Part shown: piece by piece, positions 50,598 through 60,754 of the stretch
How positions within the stretch are numbered: the stretch's first letter is position 1
Layout: every line of letters begins with the position of its first letter
Source of the DNA: Ashinkailepas kermadecensis
Taxonomy: Eukaryota; Arthropoda; Thecostraca; Neolepadidae
Direction: 5' to 3'
NCBI GenBank assembly: GCA_034440615.1
Contig: JAOTOM010005096.1
Span: forward strand, 1-64,000
DNA: 64,000 nt
Program-made: the position numbers and the translations under genes
Notes under the pieces: model-generated
Seen by the model: the letters and a program-made list of their open reading frames with translations, nothing else
What the model was told of the DNA's origin: nothing
Database searches by the model: none

Positions 50598-50760
50598 GTG
50601 GTTGGTTATTGGTTTTACGACACGTCGACCGTTGAGTCATATAGCGTCGCCAATCTCTCACGCCGATTGGTCGCGGGCGAAGAGTAGCGACAGGTGAGAC
50701 TCGAACCCACAATATTTCGATTGTGAGACGAGCATCTTACCCCTAGACCACTCGTCCCCT
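50598..50760 (-). mobile_element. SINE family A copy 3 with a different tRNA-like head
   Basis: The minus-strand head GGGGACGAGTGGTCTAGGGG carries a CTCACAA loop (CAC-like anticodon) and B-box GGGTTCGAGTC. The body GCGACCAATCGGCGTGAGAG is shared with copy 2. The tail is CCAATAACCAACC. It is flanked by a 10 bp duplication TCGGGGACCA at 50588-50597 and 50761-50770. Confidence 0.85.
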
Positions 50761-50769
50761 TCGGGGACC

Positions 50770-53150
50770 ACGGGGACCACGTGACCATGGCAGGACGACC
50801 TTCGGGATCACGTAACCAGGGCGGGGCGGCCTTTGGGGACCACGTGATCAGGGCGGGACGGCCTTTGGGGACCACGTGATTAGGGAGGGGCGGCATTCGG
50901 AGACCACGTGACCAGGGCGGGACGGCCTTCCCCTCCGGCTGTATTAGCGATAATTACGAACAACTCGTTTGGTGGCTTCCTTTCCTTTTCGTTTGCCTAC
51001 TGCTCCTTCCTGCTCCAGCTGCTCATAGTAGATCATGAGGCATGAACACACCATCGCATAAAATTGTAAAGGATGCTCTGCATTCGGTCGGGTCCTCGCT
51101 TCAGTGCCAACACGGTCAATTTTGTTTAACAGGCAGCATTGCAATGACCTCCGGACGTGCGTGACGTAACGAATTATTTTACAACTTCAAAAACGACGCT
51201 CCTTCGCACGCATCAAACCGTTGGCAACAATCACTTGGCAACACGACAACAATTGCCTGGCAACACGACAACAATCAGCTGGCAACACGGCAGCAATCGC
51301 ATGTCAACACGGTGACAATCACCTGGCAGCGGTCAAGGCTTCGCACAAATGCACATCCGACTCGATTGTGTTTCAGCACAACACAATGTTCTAGTACATT
51401 TTCAATTTAGTACATTTAGTACATCTTCCTCTTTCCATATGTAGACCTGGTCCAGGCAGTGGCTAAGAAAGCTTTCGAGACACGCTGGTAGTCGTATCGC
51501 AGTTTCAACGCTATAGCTGGGGTATTGTTGACGAAGCTCGTGTTGCATGGTGGTGTTCATGGGTTATCGAGATAAAGAGTCATCGAGGCGATTCAGCCAA
51601 GGCTTTGTGCGTGTACAATCACGTGTTCAGAGCGCTTCAGGATGGTAAGCTTGTGCAGAGGCGTTTGAGCCCTGCGTTTGATGTAGGACATGCGGCATTT
51701 AATGTTATTTGAGAGTCGGCAACTTCTTCGATGTTTTTGTTTATATTATTTTCGCAGTCGCGGTCTTATTCAGTGCTGGAGCTACATCAAGGGAGTTTCA
51801 AGTGGAGAAATACCTACAATAACTGGACTACGTGACTGCGATAAACCACGTCACGCTACTGTAACATCACTGCTGTCAGACTGAGCGAGCGGACCGTGGC
51901 CGCCCGGGCTAAAGAGCGTTATAAGAATACCGGTACGGATATTTACCGGGGTGCTATTCTGGAGCAGGGCTGTACGGTGCTATGCTAAGCGGAGCTTGTT
52001 CCGTGGATCCTGACCTCCACCAACCAGCCTGGGAATTTCAGCTCAACTGAAAGTTACATTTTAAATATGGAGCTCAGCGGGCCGTCAAGCACTGCTGTGC
52101 CCGTCCCGGTGCGGCGTACCCCCGGCCTTGTCGTGTCAGTTGCCTGGGCCGGCTGTGGCCCTCCCAGCTGGGACCTGCGTGGGAGCCAGTGTGGCGGGCG
52201 ACTCGAACCACGTCTTGCCTGAACAGGGGCAGACCGATGTAGGCCGTCGCACCAGTCCACCGAGCCGTCCCGACTGGATGCCAGACAGGACAGGGTGCCG
52301 CCCGGCAGGAAGGAGGGGGAAGCCGGCAGGGAGGAGGGGGATGCCTCGACACGTCAACTTGGCAGCGGACTTCGTCAGGGAAGGTATGCGACATTGCACT
52401 TGAGCTGGCAACTGATCGACAACAACGCCACTTGATTTCCCGCGGGTCGACGACAGCCTCTGTGGCTCAACGATTAGAATTTGTTGCAAAGTTTGAACAC
52501 TCTTGATAGATGAATCTATTCAAGAAAATCAATGAACTAGGCTTCAGTTTGGATGAAAGATAATGGCCAAAGCCTAAGTAGCTACTTCTCAAGTAAGTAG
52601 CTAGTAGCTAGCTAGCTAGCAAGTAGCTACTCATCCCAGAAGCGTCAATGCTTTTACACGATGCAGGCTGTGGTATTTATTCCTTCGCCGAAGGCGGCAG
52701 TAGCTACGCACCCCCGCACGTCCACCTGGAATGCTCTCGAATAAGTTGATTGACCTCGATCAAGTTCAATTGCAATCGAGAGTCCAGGGACTCTGGATGG
52801 ATGCCCTTTGGTGGAGGTTATGTTAATATTAAATGTCAAAGAGACAGGCAACGTAGCAGTCATTAAATTTACATCCGAGTTTGTTTCAACCAATGGTCAA
52901 CACTAAGCTCATTTCGCAATAGCATTCGATGCATATTAAAAGTCGGGTCGCTCAAATGTCTCCAAAACACGAATCAGATGATATATATATATATATAACG
53001 TCATATGATGCCAGCTACATTCAGGTCAGCTTAACTTGTTGACGAACAACATTGAGAAAAAGAATGATCCCACCTTACACGGAGAGTAAGCGGAACGTAG
53101 CTCTATCCACATGTAGCGCGTGACAATGCTTACCTGTGCCACGATGTGTT
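50770..53150. other. Unannotated intronic stretch
   Basis: A GGGACCACGTGACCAGGGCG repeat (about 30 bp) follows the SINE to 50930. There is a short TAGC cluster at 52598-52636 and a short TA run at 52981. No exon seen. Confidence 0.4.
51225..51345. repeat. ~24 bp repeat, 5 units
   Basis: Unit GGCAACACGACAACAATCAC with CT. Confidence 0.8.
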
Positions 53151-53519
53151 GCCCACCTGTAGCAGTTGTGGAAGTGTGCAGCTGTTGTACTCGGCCACCA
53201 TTACCCACCTGTAGCAGTTGTGGAAGTGTGCAGCTGTTGTACTCGGCCACCATTACCCACCTGTAGCAGTTGTGGAAGTGTGCAGCTGTTGTACTCGGCC
53301 ACCATTACCCACCTGTAGCAGTTGTGGAAGTGTGCAGCTGTTGTACTCGGCCACCATTACCCACCTGTAGCAGTTGTGGAAGTGTGCAGCTGTTGTACCT
53401 GGCCATCACTACCCACCTGTAGCAGTTGTGGAAGTGTGCAGCTGTTGTACTCGGCCACCATTATCCACTGTAGCAGTTGTAGAAATGTGCAGCTGTTGTA
53501 CCTGGCCATCACTACCCAC
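53151..53519. repeat. 52 bp minisatellite made of exon C end plus donor, ~7 units
   Basis: On the minus strand each unit equals the last 45 bp of exon C (from ATGGTGGCCGAGTACAACAG through CTGCTACAG) plus GTGGGTA of the intron. It joins the authentic exon without a gap. Each copy keeps CTACAG|GTGGGTA; one unit is diverged (TCCACTGTAGCAG). Confidence 0.96.
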
Positions 53520-53684
53520 CTGTAGCAGCTGTGGAAGTGTGCAGCTGTTGTACTCGGCCACCATTGCGTTTGCAGCGCGCAGCTGCTGCACGTAAGCGTT
53601 GTGAGCGTCGAAGTAGACGGCAAGAGTGACGTTGCTAGGCGACGACACGTGCGCTTGGTACGAATCGGAGTAGGCCTTGTGGCA
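53520..53684 (-). CDS. Exon C of the F-BAR gene (helix 3 and start of helix 4)
   Basis: 165 bp, exactly 55 codons, phase 0 at both ends. The acceptor is ggccttttcag|TGC and the donor is CTGCTACAG|GTGGGTAG. It starts CHKAYSDSYQAHV, continues YFDAHNAYVQQLRAANAMVA and ends EYNSCTLPQLLQ. The pattern aromatic-x-x-HNxYVxxLxxAN followed by TLPxLL is the clearest family signature in the window and is shared with Fes/Fer F-BAR helix 3-4 (known family). Its last 45 bases plus 7 bases of intron form the 52 bp unit of the minisatellite immediately downstream at 53151-53519. Confidence 0.88.
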
Positions 53685-54079
53685 CTGAAAAGGCCACCAC
53701 ACCGTCACATTCAGATTTCGATGCATTTCACAAACGTCCTGCTCCCACGACGGGTTTTCGAGTTACATTTCAATGTTGCGAGTCAGGTACGATGTGCATA
53801 ACTGGAAAGGAGCATGGTGAATCATGCAATCATGGAATGGCAAAAACATCAGAAGCATTCATCATCCTCACTTACATCAATCGCGATGGTGACATTAGCG
53901 GTATTTTCGCTCTCGTTTTGAACGTTCTGGCGTGGGGGGTCAATGCCCGCATTATTGACTGTATTGACTCGCCTGTACAACACTCGGTAATGGTCCGACT
54001 CTGTCCGCATTGGTCCAATTGGTCCGACTCTGTCCCCATTGGTCCGCATTGGTCTGTCCAATGGTCCGACTCTGTCCGC

Positions 54080-54985
54080 ATTCGAGGCAGGGAGATGGTG
54101 TCCCCACGTCTGGTGTGTGTGACGTGTGGCAGTGTGACACGCTGACCTACCGTGTCCGTGGCAGGGAGATGGTGTCCCCACGTCTGGTGTGTGTGACGTG
54201 TGGCAGTGTGACACGCTGACCTACCGTGTCCGTGGCAGGGAGATGGTGTCCCAACATCTGGTGTGTGTGACGTGTGGCAGTGTGACACGCTGACCTACCG
54301 TGTCCGTGGCAGGGAGATGGTGTCCCCACGTCTGGTGTGTGTGACTGTGGCAGTGTGACACGCTGACCTACCGTGTCCGTGGCGGAGATGGTGTCCCCAC
54401 GTCTGGTGTGTGTGACGTGTGGCAGTGTGACACGCTGACCTACCGTGTCCGTGGCGGAGATGGTGTCCCCACGTCTGTGTGTGTGACGTGTGGAAGTGTG
54501 GCACGCTGACCTACCGTGTCCGTGGCAGGGAGATGGTGTCCCACGTCTGTGTGTGTGACGTGTGGAAGTGTGGCACGCTGACCTACCGTGTCCGTGGCGG
54601 AGATGGTGTCCCCACGTCTGGTGTGTGACGTGTGGCAGTGTGGCACGCTGACCTACCGTGTCCGTGGCAGGAGATGGTGTCCCCACGTCTGGGTGTGTGA
54701 CGTGTGGCAGTGTGACACGCTGACCTACCGTGTCCGTGGCAGGGAGATGGTGTCCCCACGTCTGGTGTGTGTGACGTGTGGCAGTGTGACACGCTGACCT
54801 ACCGTGTCCGTGGCAGGGAGATGGTGTCCCCACGTCTGGTGTGTGTGACGTGTGGCAGTGTGGCACGCTGACCTACCGTGTCCGTGGCAGGGAGATGGTG
54901 TCCCCACGTCTGGTGTGTGTGACGTGTGGCAGTGTGGCACGCTGACCTACGGTGTCCGTGGCAGGGAGATGGTGTCACCTCTCCT
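54080..54985. repeat. 72 bp minisatellite, ~12-13 units
   Basis: Unit GTGTGGCAGTGTGACACGCT with GACCTACCGTGTCCGTGGCA and GGGAGATGGTGTCCCCACGT. Small indels occur in the middle units. The minus strand reads GGACACG|GTAGGTC in each. Confidence 0.95.
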
Positions 54986-55394
54986 GGTATGCCATATCAT
55001 CATCATCAGCATCATCAATGTATTGACAATACGCAGAACACGGAAAATCACTTCCGGCAATTTGTGCGTTGGCTCACGCGAGCTTATGTCTCGGCGCCGC
55101 TTGCCAACAAAATCCTCAAGATTGCTCACCGTGGATCGGCTGCAGCCGATCAAGTCGGCGAAGAAAGCCGCTGTCAATACCGCCAACGCCACCGCGTCTG
55201 GACACTCCTTCTTTTTTAGAGTGCATTATTGTCTCCTCATTAATTTTAATAAATTTCTTTTCATCTTATCGTTCCGAAAATCTAGTGACGAACAGCCACT
55301 GACACCGCTGAAATCTCTCCTTCACTCATGCCATTGCCGTGTTCGATTATAGCGAGTTTGAATGAGTTAGGGAGGATTTGAAAGTTACAGTCTA

Positions 55395-56030
55395 AAGCAT
55401 GTGAAAGAGATGGCTAAAGAATGTTTATATGTTGGGTGAATGATATGCATTGTAAGAAGTGGTTGGCTGTGTTTTCGTTGCGATGGCCACATTGGTAGTG
55501 AGGCGAGATTTATTTTTGTGTGAAGTAGGCGTGTACATTTAGCTGTGATTTTCCTAATCGTAACTTTGCTGCAAGGGTGTTAGCCATCTTAGTACTCACA
55601 TAATTAAATGTCGGTGCGAATGTCACCCTGAAAATCTTAAATACCATTCTCTTGAATTATGCTGTTGATCTGAGCTCGATTTTGCCATCTGGTAGCTCGT
55701 TCCATATCCTGGTTCTAGAAGAAAGTAGTTATTTGTAAATGCCAGATTTCCAATTTTTGGGCTCCAATATGTTTGTTACGTTTCTTAGTGTGCGGTTGGC
55801 GTCGTTGCTTCATACAGCAGGGATGATATTTGTTTAGCATAGCCTGGCATGTTACTTTTACATATTAACGTGTGGAGAAACATTACTTGGTGTATTTTGC
55901 GGCGAGTGCCCAAATAGTTCCATCTCAAATCCTTCCCTTGGCTTTTCCAGCGATGTTCTGAAGTGTACATCAGTAATCAGACCGACAGCTCTAGCTTGTA
56001 ATCGTTCTAGTCCGAGTCCGCCGTGTGTTG
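55395..56030 (-). mobile_element. Non-LTR retrotransposon C-terminal remnant with CCHC-like end
   Basis: Across several frames the minus strand shows LERLQARAVGLITD, SRTRIWNELPDGKI and, nearest the 3' end, LRLGKSQLNVHAYF followed by CGHRNENTANHFLQC. The last matches the C-x-C-G-x-E-T-x-x-H-x4-C motif that closes many Jockey/R1-type ORF2 proteins. It is heavily decayed. It sits between the main 72 bp array and its outlying unit. Confidence 0.75.
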
Positions 56031-56064
56031 TGATTAGTCCGTCGTGTTACTACACGTACTACAC

Positions 56065-56104
56065 GTATGTAGCGCGTCGCCGTGTGGCACGCTGACCTAC
56101 CGTG
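56065..56104. repeat. Outlying 72 bp unit, split by SINE B
   Basis: CGTGTGGCACGCTGACCTACCG-type sequence before the SINE; the rest of the unit (TGTCCGTGGCAGGGAGCTGG) follows it at 56300-56336. Confidence 0.85.
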
Positions 56105-56290
56105 CCGGGGCGGGCATGACCGAGTGGTTAAGGTGCTGAGCTCTGAGTACTAAAGGTCCCGGGTTCAACACTCGCACCACTCACATTTCCCAATACCGCG
56201 GCCCACCGGCGAAACAGTGTGGGCGGCGCCATTAGCCGTGATCACGCATAAAGTGCGTCGAGAACCACCCAATAAACAAACAAACAACGA
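56105..56290 (+). mobile_element. SINE family B copy 1
   Basis: The head has A-box TGACCGAGTGGTTAAGG (Leu/Ser tRNA-like) and B-box GGGTTCAACACTCGC. The body is GCGGCCCACCGGCGAAACAG and the tail is CCCAATAAACAAACAAAC. A 10 bp duplication ACCTACCGTG at 56095-56104 and 56291-56300 shows insertion into a 72 bp repeat unit. Confidence 0.9.
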
Positions 56291-56336
56291 ACCTACCGTG
56301 TCCGTGGCAGGGAGCTGGTGTCCCAACGCCTGGTGT

Positions 56337-56648
56337 GTGTGGCGCGTGGTGTGTGGCGTGTGGCGCGTGGCGTGTGGCGTGTGGCGTGTGGCGCGTGGCG
56401 TGTGGCGTGTGGCGCGTGGCGTGTGGCGTGTGGCGCGTGGCGTGTGGCGTGTGGCGTGTGGCGTGTGGCGCGTGGCGTGTGGCGTGTGGCGCGTGGCGTG
56501 TGGCGTGTGGCGCGTGGCGCGTGGCGTGTGGCGTGTGGCGCGTGGCGTGTGGCGTGTGGCGCGTGGCGTGTGGCGTGTGGCGTGTGGCGCGTGGCGTGTG
56601 GCGTGTGGCGCGTGGCGCGTGGCGTGTGGCGTGTGGCGCGTGGCGTGT
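56337..56648. repeat. 7 bp repeat GTGGCGY, ~44 units
   Basis: Alternating GTGGCGT and GTGGCGC. Both flanks are parts of a 72 bp unit, so it appears to have grown from the GTGTGGCG segment of that unit. Confidence 0.95.
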
Positions 56649-56656
56649 TGACCTAC

Positions 56657-56730
56657 TGTGTCCGTAATGTGGTACTGCCGTACTGTCACGAGCGCCGTGA
56701 GCACCGCACGGGTCGTGTGGTTATGAATCA
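56657..56730 (-). CDS. Candidate exon next to 72 bp/7 bp repeats, gene unknown
   Basis: A GC3-rich 24-codon frame (IHNHTTRAVLTALVTVRQYH then ITDT) lies between a possible acceptor cttcgctcag|TG and a donor ACGGACACA|GTAGGTC. It sits in the intron between exons B and C but does not fit their phase, so it would have to be an alternative exon, belong to another gene, or be chance. Its last bases and donor recur as GGACACG|GTAGGTC in every 72 bp repeat unit at 54-55 kb. No family is recognised. Confidence 0.25.
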
Positions 56731-56824
56731 CTGAGCGAAGGGAACACATCACCTGTCCTGACATTTGTGACTGGTCCGTGGGCCATTGATCGTTCCACCT
56801 GCACTTGCCAGTGCCAAGCCCATC

Positions 56825-57260
56825 TGTCAGATAAAGACCATTTTCCAGTATCAAGGCCATTTGGCAGAGCCAAAGTCATTTGTCAGTGTCAAGGTCATTC
56901 GCCAGTGTCAAGGCTATTTGCCAGTATCAAGACCATTTGTAAGTGGCAAGGCCATTTGCCAGTATCAGGGCCATTTGTACGTGTCAAGGCCATTTGTCAG
57001 CATCGAGGCCATTTGCAAGTGTCAAGGCCATTTGCCAATATCAAGACCACTTGTCAGTATCAAGACCATTTGTCAGATCAGGGTCATTTGCCAGTATCAA
57101 GGTCATATGTTAGATCAAGTTTCTCCCCCAATAAAAAAGATTTGGAAAGGAGTCAACACCAAGGCCATTTTATGCAAGGCCATTTGTTGGTTTCAAGGCT
57201 ATTTGCCAGCATCAAGGTTATTTGTCAGTATCAAAGCCATTTACTAGTATCAAGGTCATT
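56825..57260. repeat. 19 bp repeat, ~22 units
   Basis: Unit CATTTGCCAGTATCAAGGC with many point variants, interrupted at 57100-57170. Confidence 0.92.
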
Positions 57261-57579
57261 CTAATGCGATACATGGCCACGGACGTCGGCCACGGAAGTT
57301 AGAAATTGACCCAATATGACCCACTGGGTCATATTGAATATGACCCAGCACGTTGCCAGATGGTCACTCTCTGACTTCTTAATTATTGACATAGTAGTCG
57401 TATATGCACGTTAGTAAACAAGCGGCAGCCATGTACAGCCGGATTCGAAGGTATGCAATCCAAAGGAAGCGAACTGCATCAGTCCGTTTTACCGATGGCA
57501 TTCCCCGAAATTCTTGACAACCTCAATATAAGAAAACTGAAGTGAGTTAAGGAGTTTTTTTTTAAGAATAATGACAGTG

Positions 57580-57767
57580 GGGCGGGGATGGCCGAGTGGT
57601 TAAGGTGTTGAGCTCTGGGTGCCAAAGGTCCCGGGTTGAACACTCGCACCGTTCGGGACATTTCCCAATCCCGCGGCCCACCGGCGAGACAGTGTGGGCG
57701 GCACCATTAGTCGTGATCTTGCCTAATGAGCGTCGAGAACCACCCAATAAACAAACAAACGAAGAAC
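57580..57767 (+). mobile_element. SINE family B copy 2
   Basis: Same head, body and (AAAC)n tail as the 56.1 kb copy. It is flanked by AATG(A/G)CAGTG at 57570-57579 and 57768-57777. The B-box carries GGGTTGAACACTCGC. Confidence 0.9.
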
Positions 57768-57779
57768 AATGGCAGTGAC

Positions 57780-58938
57780 ATCTGCCCCGGTTGAAAAGTC
57801 GTCTATCCTCGGCCGCAGTTGGACTCTGGTATCCGCCCCACCGAGTCCATGAGGCTGCCGGTGCCACTGCGGATCGGCTGCACCCGGTGAGGGATGGCTA
57901 CGTGCCAACGCTTCGGCACGTGGCAGGCTTACAGGAAATAATTGCACAGTCGAACGGCGGCGCTTCCCCAGAGCAGCTGACTCGACGCGGCGCGTCAGCT
58001 GTTTTGACAAGGCCGGCCGCCTGTTGGATAACGAGCCGCCGAGGCGGGAGCGGCGGTGCACGCGGGGCTCGCCGGCGACCTGACTCGGCACTGCTCTCCG
58101 AGGGAGAGCAGTGCCGGGAGAGACCCGCCGCGACGAGGCCACGAGAAGCTCTCTCGTCGCTGACCGGGTGGAGGCAGCTCGCTTCCGCCGCACTGGTCAG
58201 GTCATCACCGCGACGGCCGGGGCAGCTTAGTGGCAAGTGTCCGCTACCGGTGTTAACCGTATCGGTAACTACCGGTACTCTCAGCTTGGATCTGTTTACT
58301 TTATGGTGCATTAAGTTTGAAATTAACACCGGCTGCTAGACTAGCAAGAGTGGAAGCAAGAGTAGTGGTAGGCAGTAGGCGTGCATCAGTGTCAGTGGCG
58401 GCTGCCGGTACGCCGCTCGACATCTCGGGGTGTTCAAACTCACCGCCCATTTACAATCGTCGTATGCCACTGACGGATGTAACCGTCAGCTACCCACAAT
58501 GCCCGTCAATCGGTGAAGCTCCGACCTAAGATGGCTCATGCAAATGTTCTCTCACTCATCAAACACGGAAATCTGAGCAGACGAGATTGACATGAATGAG
58601 AACGGCATACACCACTATCGATGTCAGAGAGGACACCGTAGATGCATATTCTTAGCTGGTTTCCTCAAAATCGTATAGATATTTGGTCGGATGAAACAGA
58701 GCTATGGATCACGACATCCTAACGTGACATGTTAAGTGACAATTTCGACGAATTCTTTCATTCAGCAGCTCTGTGTTCGCTGTTTGCTGTTCCCCGCATT
58801 ATGGGAATGATCGTGAGTACATGATCTATAATAAACAATAGGCAAGTAACCAAGTGCGTATAGTGCCGAAAGCGAGTGGCCCATGCGAGTGCGTATTACT
58901 GACTTCACCTTCACACGATAACTATTAGGCACACTTGC
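57780..58938. other. Unannotated intron 3' of exon B, GC-rich left part
   Basis: 57780-58260 is GC-rich with overlapping open frames on both strands and the 13 bp hairpin; no frame can be preferred. Confidence 0.35.
58086..58116. other. Perfect 13 bp hairpin in GC-rich stretch
   Basis: CGGCACTGCTCTC, 5-base loop CGAGG, then the exact complement. No T-run follows; function unknown. Confidence 0.9.
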
Positions 58939-59063
58939 CTTCTGTAGCAGCTCGTCTGTCTTCGCAAGCACGGCTTCGTAGCTCTCTCGATGCAAAAATA
59001 TCTGCTTGCTCTCGATCTTCCTGTGGAAAGACTTCTCGACGATGGCGCGCGATGCCTGCCGAC
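58939..59063 (-). CDS. Exon B of the F-BAR gene (helix 2/3), GC-AG donor
   Basis: 125 bp exon. The acceptor is tgtcctttgcag|GT and the donor reads CTACAGAAG|GCAAGTGTG. That is a GC donor with an otherwise perfect consensus, as in the minor class of GC-AG introns. After two bases that complete the Gly codon it encodes 41 residues including SFHRKIESKQIFLHRESYEA and VLAKTDELLQK, a basic amphipathic helix expected for the membrane-binding face of an F-BAR. It ends in phase 0, matching exon C. Competing frames of the same stretch are open locally but break phase and lack the helical pattern. The intron upstream is almost entirely a 1.48 kb foldback element. Confidence 0.78.
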
Positions 59064-59199
59064 CTGCAAAGGACACGCACTGAAGCGAGCATGTCGGGCC
59101 GAGCGATCGCCTGGCGCTGGGCCACAGTCGACACGGCATCTGCCACACAGCATTGGCATCAACGTGGGTGGAGGCCACACTGCCGGCCTGCGCCAGCAG

Positions 59200-60676
59200 T
59201 AGCCAGGGTCGTGTGCACATTATTGGCGAATTCGTTTTGAAACGGGTTGGATTCCTGTTCGTTATGTTCTTGCGATCACAGGGAATGTCCTTTGTATTTA
59301 GATTTGACCAAATTTTAATATGGTCGCAAAATTGTCCCCCGCCGACCGGCCGCTGCGCCCAGCCGACCGGCCGCAAGGGGCGTCCCGAGATGCGTTGCCA
59401 GCCATTTTCAAGCTGCCTTGACCCACCACTAGAGATGACAATGTGCTGAAATTATCGGGCCAAACCCCGACCCAACCCGGACTCTGAAGCCCCAGACCCG
59501 ATACGAGCCCGACGCTCCCAGGCTCGGTCCAAACTCAGCTTTGTTATGGAGTGCTATGGAGGAGCTGACGGCCAGGCCCGACAGGGACCGTTTGGGCTCA
59601 AGTCGGGCCCGGGGTTCGGGCCCTCGGGCCTAGGTTTTGTCACCTCTGCCCACTACGTCATTCCCACATGCCGTAATGTCTTGGCGGCTCCAACTCCATT
59701 AGGACATATAAGCTAATTCGGGGATTTTCTACTCATGCCGAAAAAATACACAGTTGAACAAACGGGATAATGGTTTGCCGAATGTGAGTGCAAATCATGG
59801 AATGCTCCAATCACTACGTGCTGACTTGGCAATGATCAAGTGCCATAACATGACCAGGCTAGTCTCACTTTGCCGTCTACTTCCGTAGTCTCACTGTACC
59901 GCCCAGTGGACGGTATGCGGACGACGGAAGTAGACGGCAAAGTGAGACTAGCCAGGTCATGTCAGCTAGGTCATGTTTTGGCACGTGATCGTATTCATGT
60001 CAGCACGTAGTCACTGGAGGAGCATTCGACCATTTGCACTCACGTTCAGGCATTCGGCAACATATAATCCCGTTTATGCAGCTGTGGTTTTCTTCAGCGT
60101 GCGTAAAAAAATCCATCAATTAGCTTTCATGTCCTAATAGAGTTAGAGCCGACATGAATTAGCTTTCATGTTCTAATGGAGTTAGAGCCGCTAAGATGTT
60201 ACGGCATGTGCGGCGAATAAGGTAGTGGGTAGAGGTGACAAAACTCGGTCCCCACGGCCCGACATAGGCCCAAACGGGCCCCTGTCGGGTCTGGCCGTCA
60301 ACTTCTCCATAGCATTCCATGCAAAAGTTGAGCTTGGACTGCGCCTGGGACTTACGTCGGGTTCGTACCGGGTATGGGACTTCAGAGGTCGGGTTCGGGT
60401 CGGGCTTGGACCCGATGATTCCTCTCTGCAGATTGCCATCTCCAGCAGTGGGTCAAAGCAGCTGGTAAATGGTTGGCAGCACATCGTCGGGAGGCCCATT
60501 GGTAGCCGGCCGGCTGGGCGCGGCGGCCGATCGGCGGGGGAATGTTTTGCGACCATATGAAATTTTGGTCAAATCTAGATCAAAGTGCCTTCTCGTGATC
60601 GCAAGAACATAACGAACAAGAATCCAACCGGTTCCAAAGTGAATTCGCAAATAAAATGCGTGTACGACCCTGGCTA
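59200..60676. mobile_element. Foldback DNA element, two ~700 bp inverted arms, 8 bp TSD
   Basis: Arms at about 59200-59886 and 59924-60676 are inverted copies of each other at roughly 80 percent by eye, separated by a ~37 bp centre that is itself partly palindromic. The ends read TAGCCAGGGTCG and its exact complement. The flanks carry an identical 8 bp direct repeat GCCAGCAG at 59192-59199 and 60677-60684, the size expected for a hAT-type insertion. The TAGCC terminus does not fit the usual hAT consensus, so the superfamily is open. No transposase is encoded. It occupies 87 percent of the intron between exons A and B. Confidence 0.88.
60120..60192. repeat. ~36 bp direct duplication inside right foldback arm
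   Basis: AATTAGCTTTCATGTCCTAA with the following GAGTTAGAGCCG appears twice in tandem; the left arm has one copy. Confidence 0.85.
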
Positions 60677-60754
60677 GCCAGCAGCAAATGGAGTCATCAC
60701 CATCGGCGGACAGCAGCCGTACAGGCGGCGCTGCCACCAGCGGCCCGCACCCAC

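Noticed and set aside
54947..55192. Frame with GCSRSTVSNL suggesting a transposase helix-turn-helix
   Set aside because: The match is a few residues only, with no other transposase motif nearby; it merges into the 72 bp array.
56165..56860. Repeated WRVARGV / HATRHTP open frames
   Set aside because: Translation of the 7 bp satellite.
57800..58260. Exon in GC-rich stretch on either strand
   Set aside because: Overlapping open frames on both strands, no paired splice sites in a fitting phase, no family resemblance.
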